Part shown: piece by piece, positions 22,943-31,085 of the stretch
Layout: every line of letters starts with the position of its first letter
Numbering within the stretch: position 1 is the first letter of the stretch
From: an uncultured Marvinbryantia sp.
GTDB lineage: Bacteria > Bacillota > Clostridia > Lachnospirales > Lachnospiraceae
Length of the DNA stretch: 48,791 bases
Assembly (NCBI GenBank): GCA_947630735.1
Contig: CANRIR010000015.1
Span: 1 to 48,791 of the forward strand
Reading direction: 5' to 3'
The notes under the pieces: generated by a model
Told to the model about the DNA's origin: nothing
Databases searched by the model: none
The model's input: the letters and a program-made list of their open reading frames with translations, nothing else
Translations under genes and position numbers: made by a program

Positions 22943-24694
22943 ATGGGAAAAGTTATTGGTATTGATCTTGGCACCACCAACAGCTGCGTGGCGGTTCTGG
23001 AAAACGGGGAACCGGTCATCATCCCCAGCCGGTCCGGGGCACCCACCACGCCCAGCATCGTGGCGTTTTCAAAAAACGGGGAGCGTCTTGTGGGCGAGCC
23101 CGCCCGCAGGCAGGCGGTGACGAACACGGAGCGGACGATCAGCTCCGTGAAAAGGCAGATGGGGACAAGCTGGAGCGTGCGCATCGACGGCACGGAGTAC
23201 AAGCCGCAGACCATCAGCGCCATGATCCTGATGCAGCTTAAGAAGGACGCGGAGGAATTTTTGGGGGAGCCGGTGACGGAGGCAGTGATTACCGTACCGG
23301 CCTATTTTAACGATATTCAGAGGCAGGCCACCAAGGACGCGGGGCGCATCGCGGGGCTGAACGTGAAGCGCATCATCAACGAGCCGACCAGCGCCGCGCT
23401 CTCCTACGGGCTGGACCACGGGGAGCCCCAGAAGGTCATGGTCTACGACCTGGGCGGCGGCACGTTCGACGTGTCCGTCATCGAGATCGGAGAGGGCGTC
23501 ATAGAAGTGCTCGCCACCGCGGGGGACAACCACCTGGGCGGGGACGATTTTGACGAGCGCGTCCGCGGCTGGATCCTCCGGGAATTTAAGGAAGCACACC
23601 ACATTGATCTGACGCGGGACATCGCGGCCATGACGCGGATCACGGAGGCGGCGGAGCAGGCGAAAAAGACGCTGTCCTCGTCGGCGAGCGCGCACATCGA
23701 GCTCCCGTACCTGACAATGGGCAAAGACGGCCCCGTCCATCTGGACATGACGCTCACGCGCGAAAAATTTGAGGAGCTGATCCGCGACCTGATCGCGAGA
23801 ACAGAGGGCCCCGTGCAGAGCGCCTTAAACGACGCGGGGATCGCGGCGTCCGAGCTGGGCCGCGTGCTTCTGGTGGGCGGCTCCACCAGGGTTCCGGCCG
23901 TGCAGGCAAAGGTGCGCGCGCTCACGGGGAAGGAGCCGTCCAAGAACATCAACCCGGACGAGTGCGTGGCGAAGGGAGCCGCCATTCTGGGAAGCACCCT
24001 GCAGGGGAATCCCTTAGCGACAACGGGCGCGGGCCAGGAGCTGCTGCTTCTGGACGTCATTCCCCTAAGCCTCTCCATAGAGACCGTGGGCGGCGTGGCC
24101 ACCAGGCTGGTGGAGCGCAATTCCACCCTGCCGACGCGCTATTCGCGCATTTTTTCCACGGCCGCGCCCTACCAGCGGGACGTGGAGATCAACGTGCTGC
24201 AGGGCGAGCGCCCCATGGCGCGGGACAACAAGAGCATCGGCAGATTTCGCCTGAAGGGCATCCGGCGCGCGCCGGCCGGGGTGCCGCAGATCGAGGTAAC
24301 CTTCGACATCGACACCAACGGCATCCTGACGGTTTCCGCGAGGGATCTGGACAGCGGGAAGGAGCAGTCCATCGTCATTACCGCCAACGACCGCATGTCC
24401 GAGGAGGAGATCCGCCAGGCCATGCGGGACGCGGGGGAATATGCGGGCCAGGATCAGCTGCGCAGGGAGGCGCTGGAGCTGACGTCGGAGGCGCAGCGGC
24501 TGCTCGTGCAGGTGCAGCAGGCGCTGAAGACCGAGGGCAAAACCCTGGAAAAAGCCGATAAAAAGCAGCTGAAAAACGACTGCGCCGAATTACAGAAACT
24601 GTTGAACCGGTTCCGCCTGGATCGGATTTCCGAGGAGGAACTTTCCCAGATCAGAAGAGCAAAGGAGAAATTGGAGGCCTATGATTTCGTTTGA
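22943..24694 (+). CDS. dnaK: Hsp70 chaperone DnaK, short paralogue
   Basis: An ATP-dependent chaperone. The nucleotide-binding domain starts GIDLGTTNSCVAV and has VYDLGGGTFDVS and LVGGSTRVPAVQ. The substrate-binding domain has DVIPLSLSIETVGG and VEINVLQGERPMA. At 583 aa it is shorter than housekeeping DnaK (~610-640): the C-terminal lid is truncated and lacks the acidic EEVD-like tail region. The gene is not in an hrcA-grpE-dnaK-dnaJ cluster; it goes with DUF5685 and an atypical J-protein, so it is probably a specialised second DnaK. The ATG follows GGCGGAG. Its end overlaps the threonine aldolase gene by 14 bases. Confidence 0.95.
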   Translation: MGKVIGIDLGTTNSCVAVLENGEPVIIPSRSGAPTTPSIVAFSKNGERLVGEPARRQAVTNTERTISSVKRQMGTSWSVRIDGTEYKPQTISAMILMQLKKDAEEFLGEPVTEAVITVPAYFNDIQRQATKDAGRIAGLNVKRIINEPTSAALSYGLDHGEPQKVMVYDLGGGTFDVSVIEIGEGVIEVLATAGDNHLGGDDFDERVRGWILREFKEAHHIDLTRDIAAMTRITEAAEQAKKTLSSSASAHIELPYLTMGKDGPVHLDMTLTREKFEELIRDLIARTEGPVQSALNDAGIAASELGRVLLVGGSTRVPAVQAKVRALTGKEPSKNINPDECVAKGAAILGSTLQGNPLATTGAGQELLLLDVIPLSLSIETVGGVATRLVERNSTLPTRYSRIFSTAAPYQRDVEINVLQGERPMARDNKSIGRFRLKGIRRAPAGVPQIEVTFDIDTNGILTVSARDLDSGKEQSIVITANDRMSEEEIRQAMRDAGEYAGQDQLRREALELTSEAQRLLVQVQQALKTEGKTLEKADKKQLKNDCAELQKLLNRFRLDRISEEELSQIRRAKEKLEAYDFV

Positions 24695-25724
24695 ATGTGA
24701 TTACGCGGAGGGCTGCCACGAAAAAATTCTGGAGCGCCTGCGAGAGACCAACCTGGAGCAGCTCCCCGGCTATGGGAGCGATATGTACTGTGAGAGCGCG
24801 AAGCAGAAGATCCGCGCGGCGTGCGGCTGTCCGCAGGCGGAGATCTTCTTCCTGGTGGGAGGCACGCAGACCAACGCGGTGGTCATCTCCAGCCTTCTGA
24901 AATCCTACGAGGGCGTAGTGTCGGCCTCCACGGGGCATGTGAACGCCCACGAGGCGGGGGCCATCGAGCACGGCGGGCACAAGGTGCTTGCCATTCCCCA
25001 GCACGACGGAAAGATGGACGCGGGCGAGCTGCGATCCTTCCTGCAGGATTTCTGGCAGGATGAGAACCACGAGCACATGGTGTTCCCGGGCATGGTGTAC
25101 ATCTCCCATCCCACGGAATACGGGACGCTGTACACAAAGAGAGAACTGGAGAGCCTCGCGGCCGTCTGCGGGGAGTACAACATTCCCCTGTACCTGGACG
25201 GGGCGCGGCTGGGCTACGGGCTTGAGAGCCCGGAGACGGACGTGTCGCTTCCGGATGTCGCAAAGTACTGCGATGTGTTTTACATAGGCGGCACCAAGGT
25301 GGGCGCTCTCATGGGGGAGGCGGTGGTGTTCCCCAAAAACAATATGCCGCCGCATTTCCTGGCCCTGGCCAAGCAGCAGGGCGCGCTGCTCGCGAAGGGG
25401 CGGCTTCTGGGCGTCCAGTTCGACACGCTGTTTACGGACGGCCTGTATTTTGAGATCAGCCGCCACGCCATCGAGATGGCGCAGCTGATGAAAGAGGGGT
25501 TCCAAAAGCGCGGTTATCGCTTCCTGCTGGATTCCCCCACCAACCAGCAGTTCCTCATTCTGGAGAACCGGCAGATGCAAAAGCTGGAAAAGCTGGTGCG
25601 CTTCAGTTTCTGGGAGAAGGTGGACGCGGATCACACCGCCGTGCGGTTTGCCGCGAGCTGGGCGACGCGAAGGGAGGACGTCGAAAAGCTGATGGAAGTG
25701 CTGGATAGCTGCGGGAATGCGTGA
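24681..25724 (+). CDS. Low-specificity threonine aldolase (PLP enzyme)
   Basis: A 347-aa fold-type I PLP enzyme that cleaves L-threonine or allo-threonine to glycine and acetaldehyde. PLP-lysine K206 is in YIGGTKVGALMG. LYLDGARLGYG carries the Asp that pairs with the PLP ring nitrogen, and HPTEYGTLY is also typical of the beta-eliminating lyase family. The N-terminus FECDYAEGCHEKIL differs slightly from the common FRSDT start. It begins within the last codons of dnaK and ends 80 bases before the symporter gene, so it is likely co-transcribed with both. Confidence 0.93.
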   Translation: MISFECDYAEGCHEKILERLRETNLEQLPGYGSDMYCESAKQKIRAACGCPQAEIFFLVGGTQTNAVVISSLLKSYEGVVSASTGHVNAHEAGAIEHGGHKVLAIPQHDGKMDAGELRSFLQDFWQDENHEHMVFPGMVYISHPTEYGTLYTKRELESLAAVCGEYNIPLYLDGARLGYGLESPETDVSLPDVAKYCDVFYIGGTKVGALMGEAVVFPKNNMPPHFLALAKQQGALLAKGRLLGVQFDTLFTDGLYFEISRHAIEMAQLMKEGFQKRGYRFLLDSPTNQQFLILENRQMQKLEKLVRFSFWEKVDADHTAVRFAASWATRREDVEKLMEVLDSCGNA

Positions 25725-25803
25725 GAAGATCGCGGGCAGGTTTTTTGTTCCGAGAAAAAAAGATTTTTTAAGAGAGAAAAAAGATTTAAAGGAGAGAAGA
25801 GTT

Positions 25804-27159
25804 ATGAAGAAACTATCCACAGGAAAAATCTGGGCGTTTGCCACCGGCCAGTTCGGCTGGTCGCTGATGTCCGGCCTTATCGCCAACTGGCTGGTCTATT
25901 TCTATCAGCCGGACGGGGCGGCGATCAGCCAGGGGCAGACCGTTTTCATTCCGCAGGGACTTGTGATCCTGGGAATTTTTACCGTCATCGGGGCCATAAC
26001 CGCGTTCGGGCGGGTGTTTGACGCCGTCACGGATCCGCTGATCGCGTCCTGGTCGGACCGCTGCACGTCGCCGAAGGGCAGGCGCATGCCGTTTCTGCGC
26101 GCCGCGTCCCTGCCGCTGGCCCTGTGCACCGTGCTGGTGTTCTGGTCGCCGTTCGGCAAGGAGAGCTGGGCAAACGCGGCGTTTCTGTTTCTGATGGTCA
26201 TGGGGTATTACCTGTCCATCACGGCGTACTGCACGCCGTACAACGCGCTGATCTCGGAGCTCGGGCACACGCAGGAGGAGCGCCTGAACATCTCCACCGT
26301 CATTTCCTTTACCTATATCGCCGGCACGGCCATCGCCTACATGGCGCCCACCATCTGGAGCGCGTTCATCCCGGCTTTCGGCCGCGTGAACGCCATCCGC
26401 GTTACCTTTGCCATCCTGGCGGTGATCGCGTTTTTCTGCATGCAGGTGCCGGTGCTGTCGATCCGCGAAAAAGAGTATGTGAACACGGTGCCCACCCAGG
26501 AGAGCGCCTTCGGCTCCCTGGCGGCGACTTTCCGGAACGGGGAGTTCCGCAAATTTGTGGCGTCCGACATCCTCTACTGGATCGCCATTACCATGTTCCA
26601 GACAGGCCTGCCGTTCTTTGTGACCAGCCTTCTGAAACTGCCGGAGACCATGACCACCTTCTACTTTGTGGGCATGACGGCCCTCTCCCTGGTGTTCTAT
26701 ATTCCCATCAACAAACTGACGCCGAAGCTGGGCAAGAAAAAACTGATCACGTTTGCGTTTGTGATCTTCTGCGCGGCGTATTTCTACACCGGTTTTCTGG
26801 GACAGATCCCGGGCATTTCCCCCACAGTGCAGGGGGCCATTCTGACTGTGGCCGCCGCCCTTCCCATGGCGATCTTCGGCATCCTGCCGCAGGCGGTGGT
26901 GGCGGATATCGCGCACAGCGACGCAAAGCTGACCGGAAACAACCGGGAGGGCATGTTCTACGCGGCCAGAACCTTTGCGTTCAAGATGGGGCAGAGCCTG
27001 TCCATGCTCTTGTTTACAGCGGTTTCCACCGTAGGAGCCGCGGCCGGCACGGGCTACCGCCTGACGGCTTTTCTGGCGGCGGGTTTCTGTGTGCTGGGCG
27101 GGATCGTGTTCCTGACCTATAATGAGATCAAGATCAACAGCATCATACAGAAGGAATAG
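25804..27159 (+). CDS. GPH-family sugar:cation symporter (MFS)
   Basis: A 451-aa, 12-helix transporter of the glycoside-pentoside-hexuronide:cation group, related to MelB/XylP/UidB. Typical features are the N-terminal WAFATGQFGWSLMSGL, the DAVTDPLIASWSDRC loop with conserved Asp residues, and KGRRMPFL. ATG 25804 is chosen for AAAGGAG at ~10 bases and a family-like start; the frame opens upstream at 25717 but that part is basic and non-family. The substrate is unknown; a galactoside would fit the neighbourhood, but that is weak inference. The alpha/beta hydrolase gene follows after 6 bases. Confidence 0.92.
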   Translation: MKKLSTGKIWAFATGQFGWSLMSGLIANWLVYFYQPDGAAISQGQTVFIPQGLVILGIFTVIGAITAFGRVFDAVTDPLIASWSDRCTSPKGRRMPFLRAASLPLALCTVLVFWSPFGKESWANAAFLFLMVMGYYLSITAYCTPYNALISELGHTQEERLNISTVISFTYIAGTAIAYMAPTIWSAFIPAFGRVNAIRVTFAILAVIAFFCMQVPVLSIREKEYVNTVPTQESAFGSLAATFRNGEFRKFVASDILYWIAITMFQTGLPFFVTSLLKLPETMTTFYFVGMTALSLVFYIPINKLTPKLGKKKLITFAFVIFCAAYFYTGFLGQIPGISPTVQGAILTVAAALPMAIFGILPQAVVADIAHSDAKLTGNNREGMFYAARTFAFKMGQSLSMLLFTAVSTVGAAAGTGYRLTAFLAAGFCVLGGIVFLTYNEIKINSIIQKE

Positions 27160-27165
27160 CGGGAC

Positions 27166-28152
27166 ATGAAAGATTTGATCATAAAAGAAAACAACTACCG
27201 GCGGGAGATGCTGGAAACGGTGGAGCCCTATCTCGCAAAGCGGAAAACAGAGTTCGGAGTCTGCCGGGAGCCGGGCAGAGAGCTGTACTGCGCCTGCTTC
27301 CGGGCGGAACATGCGGCGGGCACGGTGCTTATCTCCCACGGGTTTACGGAGACCGCAGAGAAATACGAGGAGGCCGTCTACTATTTTCTGAAGAACGGGT
27401 ATCACGTATATATGCCGGAGCACTGCGGGCACGGGCGCAGCTACCGGCTGGCGGAGGATCCCTCACTGGTGCATGTGGACAGTTACCGGCGCTACGTGGA
27501 GGATCTTCTGGCAGTGGCAAAGCTGGCCGCAAGGGAGCAGCCCGATCTGCCCCTGTATCTTTTCGGACATTCCATGGGCGGAGGCGTGGCGGCCGCCGCC
27601 CTCGCGGGGGAGCCAAACCTGTTTTGCAGGGCGGTGCTCTCCTCGCCCATGATCCGGCCGTCCACGGGCGGGGTGCCCTGGCCGCTGGCGAAGCTGACGG
27701 CGTCCGCTCTGTGCCTGCTCGGGAAGAAGAGATCCTACGTGCCGGGGCAGCACGCTTTTGACGGGAAAGAAACCTTTGCGGACAGCGCGGCCACCAGTCT
27801 GGAGCGCTTTACTTTTTATCAGGAAAAACGGAACCGGGAACCGCTGTACCAGATGAGCGGGGCGTCCTGCGGATGGCTGCGGGAGGCCGGCAGGCTGAAC
27901 CGCTTCCTGCGCGGCAGGGCCTGGAAAATGATCGAGACGCCGCTTCTCATCTTCCAGGCGGGGCAGGACACGTTTGTGAGCGCGCCGGAGCAGGAAAGGT
28001 TTGCGGCGCTGGTGCAGAAGGCGGGCAGGACGACGGCGCAGCTGGTGCGCGTGCCCGAAGCCCGGCACGAGATTTATAATTCGCCGGACGGGACGATCGG
28101 ACCGTACTGGGAAAAGATCTTCCGGTTTTTTGCTCCCGGCCGGGGAGCGTGA
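27166..28152 (+). CDS. Alpha/beta hydrolase, lysophospholipase-like
   Basis: A 328-aa soluble serine hydrolase resembling PldB/monoacylglycerol lipases. The oxyanion region is LISHGFTETAEKY, the nucleophile is in GHSMGGG (S136), and the Asp and His lie in QAGQDTFV and EARHEIYN. PEHCGHGRSYR is also typical. It begins 6 bases after the symporter, and AsnB follows 43 bases later, suggesting one transcript. The true substrate (lysolipid, monoglyceride or glycoside ester) cannot be read from sequence. Confidence 0.88.
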   Translation: MKDLIIKENNYRREMLETVEPYLAKRKTEFGVCREPGRELYCACFRAEHAAGTVLISHGFTETAEKYEEAVYYFLKNGYHVYMPEHCGHGRSYRLAEDPSLVHVDSYRRYVEDLLAVAKLAAREQPDLPLYLFGHSMGGGVAAAALAGEPNLFCRAVLSSPMIRPSTGGVPWPLAKLTASALCLLGKKRSYVPGQHAFDGKETFADSAATSLERFTFYQEKRNREPLYQMSGASCGWLREAGRLNRFLRGRAWKMIETPLLIFQAGQDTFVSAPEQERFAALVQKAGRTTAQLVRVPEARHEIYNSPDGTIGPYWEKIFRFFAPGRGA

Positions 28153-28195
28153 CTGCCGACCGACAGGCGGCCCTGCGAAAAAGAGAGGAGTACTT

Positions 28196-29731
28196 ATGAT
28201 AACGATAAAAGAGTACAGAGGACATATCCGGAACTGGGAGGCGCTCTGCAAAGAACTGGGCATTGACCCGGCGCTTCCCAGGGACGAAAAAGAGAGAGCC
28301 ATCCTGACAAAAGCCTATGAGATCTGGGGCCATGGCATGGCGGATCACATGCACGGCATGTTTGCCTTCGCCCTGTGGGACGATGCCCGGCAGGAACTGT
28401 TCTGCCTGCGCGATCCCTTTGGCACAAAACCGTTTTATTATTATCAGACGGCGGATGGAAGGCTGCTTTACGGCACGATGATCCGGCAGATCATGGATCA
28501 GCCGGGGTTTGTAAAAGAGCTGAACGAGGAGATGCTGCAGCTGTATCTGAGCCTTACCTATGTGGCCGGCGAAGATACCTTTTTCAAGGGCGTCAAAAAG
28601 CTGATGCCGGGCCGTTTCCTGGTGTGGAAGGACGGCCGGATCCGCATAGAGCGCTACTGGAAACCCACGTTTCATCCGGATGAGAGCAAGTCGCTGGAGG
28701 ACTGGGCGGATGAGATCCACACGACGCTTGCCGGGATCATGCCGGAGGTAAAGACAAAAGAGGAGGACGCCGTGGCTTTCTTGTCCGGCGGCGTGGATTC
28801 CTCCTATGTGGTGGCCATGTCGGACGTGCGGATGACGGGTTCCTGCGGCTATGACGAGGAGCGCTTTGATGAGTCCGGCCTGGCGGCGCAGACGGCTGCG
28901 CTTCTGGGGCGCGGCAATACCAGGTGCCGCATCACGCCGGAGGAGTATTTTGCCATCGTTCCGTATGTGATGTATCATATGGAGCAGCCTTTGGGCGACG
29001 CCTCCGCCATCGCGTTTACCATTGCCTGCAATGAGACGGCAAAGACGGCGAAGATCTGCTATTCCGGGGAAGGGTCGGACGAATTTTTCGGCGGCTATAA
29101 TATGTACCGCAACGCGGAGCGCTACGGGGATGAGCTGAAGAATTTTTATGTGGGCAATACCAACATTATGAAGGAAGACGAGAAAAAACGCATCCTGAAA
29201 CACTACCGGGAGGATGTCCTTCCCATCCGCCTCGTAAAAGAGATCTATGAGGAGACGGAGGGGCTGGATCCGCTGACCAAAATGTCCGACGTGGACATCC
29301 AGATCTGGCTGGAGGGCGACATCTATCTGAATGTGGATAAGATGAGCACGGCGGCCGGGCTGGAGATCCGCATGCCGCTCACCGACAGGCGCATATTTGA
29401 CATTGCGTCCCGCATGCCCTCCCGCTATAAGGTGAATGCAGAGCAGAACAAGGTGGCGTTCCGCACGGCGGCCGCGAAAGTGCTCCCCGAGGAAGTGGCC
29501 TTCCGGAAAAAGCTGGGATTCATCGTGCCCATCCGCATCTGGATGGCGGACGACCGCTATAATCAGGATGTGCGAAAGAAGTTCTCCGGTGAGACGGCGG
29601 CGAGATTCTTCCATACGGAAGAGATCCAGGCGATCTTTGACGATTACGTGGGCGGAAACTCGGACAACTGGCGGAAAGTATGGACGATCTATACTTTCCT
29701 AGTGTGGTACGAGGAATATTTTGTGAAGTAA
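28196..29731 (+). CDS. asnB: Asparagine synthetase B-like protein lacking the glutaminase cysteine
   Basis: A 511-aa ATP-dependent amidotransferase-like protein. The C-terminal synthetase domain is intact, with the PP-loop LSGGVDSS starting at S197, YSGEGSDEFFGGY and EIRMPLTDRR. The N-terminal GATase II domain is shortened: the protein begins MITIKEYRGHIRNWEALC and keeps only the second half (GMFAFALWD, LRDPFGTKPFYY). The essential Cys2 and first ~50 residues of normal AsnB are absent. GAGAGGAG before ATG 28196 and a coherent N-terminus argue for a genuine variant rather than a truncation. It may use free ammonia or another subunit, or make a different amide. Confidence 0.88.
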   Translation: MITIKEYRGHIRNWEALCKELGIDPALPRDEKERAILTKAYEIWGHGMADHMHGMFAFALWDDARQELFCLRDPFGTKPFYYYQTADGRLLYGTMIRQIMDQPGFVKELNEEMLQLYLSLTYVAGEDTFFKGVKKLMPGRFLVWKDGRIRIERYWKPTFHPDESKSLEDWADEIHTTLAGIMPEVKTKEEDAVAFLSGGVDSSYVVAMSDVRMTGSCGYDEERFDESGLAAQTAALLGRGNTRCRITPEEYFAIVPYVMYHMEQPLGDASAIAFTIACNETAKTAKICYSGEGSDEFFGGYNMYRNAERYGDELKNFYVGNTNIMKEDEKKRILKHYREDVLPIRLVKEIYEETEGLDPLTKMSDVDIQIWLEGDIYLNVDKMSTAAGLEIRMPLTDRRIFDIASRMPSRYKVNAEQNKVAFRTAAAKVLPEEVAFRKKLGFIVPIRIWMADDRYNQDVRKKFSGETAARFFHTEEIQAIFDDYVGGNSDNWRKVWTIYTFLVWYEEYFVK

Positions 29732-29737
29732 CCTGCT

Positions 29738-30172
29738 CTACAGATAACTTTCCAGCTCTTTGCAGAGATGTTCTTCAATATCGATCAGGCGGCTGCAGAT
29801 ATCTTTGGATGTGTGATCGGCCGACTGATACTGGTTCAGATACTTGTGAAGCGATTTTACGCCCATGTGGCACCCGTCCGTCATCAGGTTTGCCACGGTG
29901 GAATCGCTGTCGTCCATGGCCATTTTCATGCTGGTCTTTACCCAGGAGATCCCCTTTGCGATGGGGTGGGGATTTTTCTCCTCGCTGTCGTGGCGCGTAA
30001 GAAGCGTGTGGATCTCGTCACACAATTTTTCGTGATGGCTCTTGCTCTCTGTGAGAAGCTGTCTCATCTCGGGATCCTGCACCTTATCCAGCACATCGTC
30101 GATAGAAGAAATGGCCATTTTGGAGCCCGCACTGCATTCCTTTAACAAACTTACCGAATCTTGTTTTTCCAT
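29738..30172 (-). CDS. Helical-bundle protein (DUF2383-like), unknown function
   Basis: A 144-aa acidic all-helical protein, probably a four-helix bundle. The pattern of an N-terminal helix, HHEKLCDEIHTLL, a central GISWVKTSMKMAMDDSD, and a final helical pair resembles ferritin-like DUF2383 proteins, but the match is only approximate. The ATG at 30172 has GGAGG 7 bases upstream. It converges with asnB, leaving 6 bases between the stops, and is divergent from the RNase H gene. Confidence 0.75.
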   Translation of the reverse strand: MEKQDSVSLLKECSAGSKMAISSIDDVLDKVQDPEMRQLLTESKSHHEKLCDEIHTLLTRHDSEEKNPHPIAKGISWVKTSMKMAMDDSDSTVANLMTDGCHMGVKSLHKYLNQYQSADHTSKDICSRLIDIEEHLCKELESYL

Positions 30173-30226
30173 GTGATTACCTCCATTTGATCTTTTCCGT
30201 AGTTTGCCCCGAATAGAAAAAATTTA

Positions 30227-30255
30227 TTGCAAATTCTCATATATAATAATATAGT
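30227..30255 (+). promoter_or_regulatory. Promoter of the RNase H gene
   Basis: -35 TTGCAA (30227-30232), 17-base AT-rich spacer, -10 TATAGT (30250-30255), ~50 bases before the RNase H start. Confidence 0.7.
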
Positions 30256-30307
30256 TAAAACATCAGCAAAAAGACCGGTATAACGGTCGGCAGGACATGG
30301 AGGCCAG

Positions 30308-31018
30308 ATGGCGAAAAAACAGTATTATGCAGTGAAAACAGGAAAGAAAACGGGACTCTTCCAGAGCTGGGAGGAGTGCCGGGAATGTGTGGAAGGGTAC
30401 CCGGGAGCGCAGTACAAGGGCTTTTCCGATATCAACGAGGCGTGGCGGTACCTGGGGATCTGCGCGGGGGAGCCGGTTTTGCAGGCTTCCGCGTCCCATG
30501 CGGGCGAGGGCGAAGCGGTGCCTGCATCCCGCGCGAAACATGAATCCGAGCTCCATGCGGGCGGGAACAGAGCGGGAGAAGATCCTGCCGTGCATATCTA
30601 TGTGGACGGCAGCTACGCCGGAGGCGATGCCTTTTCCTATGGGATGGTGGTGCTGCGGGACGGAGAAGAACTCTGCTTTTCCCAGAAAATAACGGACGCC
30701 GACCTGGCGCGGATGCGCAATGTGGCCGGGGAGATAGAGGGGGCGAAAGCCGCCATGCGCTACGCGCTGGAGCAGGGACTTCGCCACATCGTTATCTTCC
30801 ATGACTACGAGGGCATCGCCAAGTGGTGCACCCGCGGGTGGAAGGCGAACCTGCCCGCCACGCAGGCTTACCGGGATTTTTACGACGCCGCGCGAAAGCA
30901 GGTGCGGATTGATTTCAGGAAGGTCGCGGGACATTCGGGGGACCGCTGTAACAACCTGGCGGACAAGCTGGCGAAAGAAGCGCTGGAAGCGGAAGCAGAA
31001 GACGGCGAAAAAGACTGA
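30308..31018 (+). CDS. rnhA: Ribonuclease H with N-terminal viroplasmin domain
   Basis: A 236-aa endonuclease that removes RNA from RNA:DNA hybrids. Residues 1-50 (KKQYYAVKTGKKTGLFQSW...) are the caulimovirus-viroplasmin/HBD domain that binds hybrids. A ~40-residue Ala/Glu-rich linker follows. The RNase H fold starts at ~95, with D100 in YVDGSY, E142/E144 in GEIEGAKAA, D166 in FHDYEGI and D219 in NNLADKLAK, and H209 in GHSGD. It is separated by 67 bases from the EAL gene and may be co-transcribed with it. Confidence 0.94.
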   Translation: MAKKQYYAVKTGKKTGLFQSWEECRECVEGYPGAQYKGFSDINEAWRYLGICAGEPVLQASASHAGEGEAVPASRAKHESELHAGGNRAGEDPAVHIYVDGSYAGGDAFSYGMVVLRDGEELCFSQKITDADLARMRNVAGEIEGAKAAMRYALEQGLRHIVIFHDYEGIAKWCTRGWKANLPATQAYRDFYDAARKQVRIDFRKVAGHSGDRCNNLADKLAKEALEAEAEDGEKD

Positions 31019-31085
31019 AAAGGACTGAAAGCAGAGCCGGAAGACGGCTGGATATAGAAACCGAGATGAGGGAGGACGGATAGAA

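Noticed and set aside
25813-29614. Long minus-strand ORFs (539 and 555 codons) over the symporter, hydrolase and asnB
   Set aside because: Shadows of well-supported plus-strand genes; no ribosome sites or recognisable domains.
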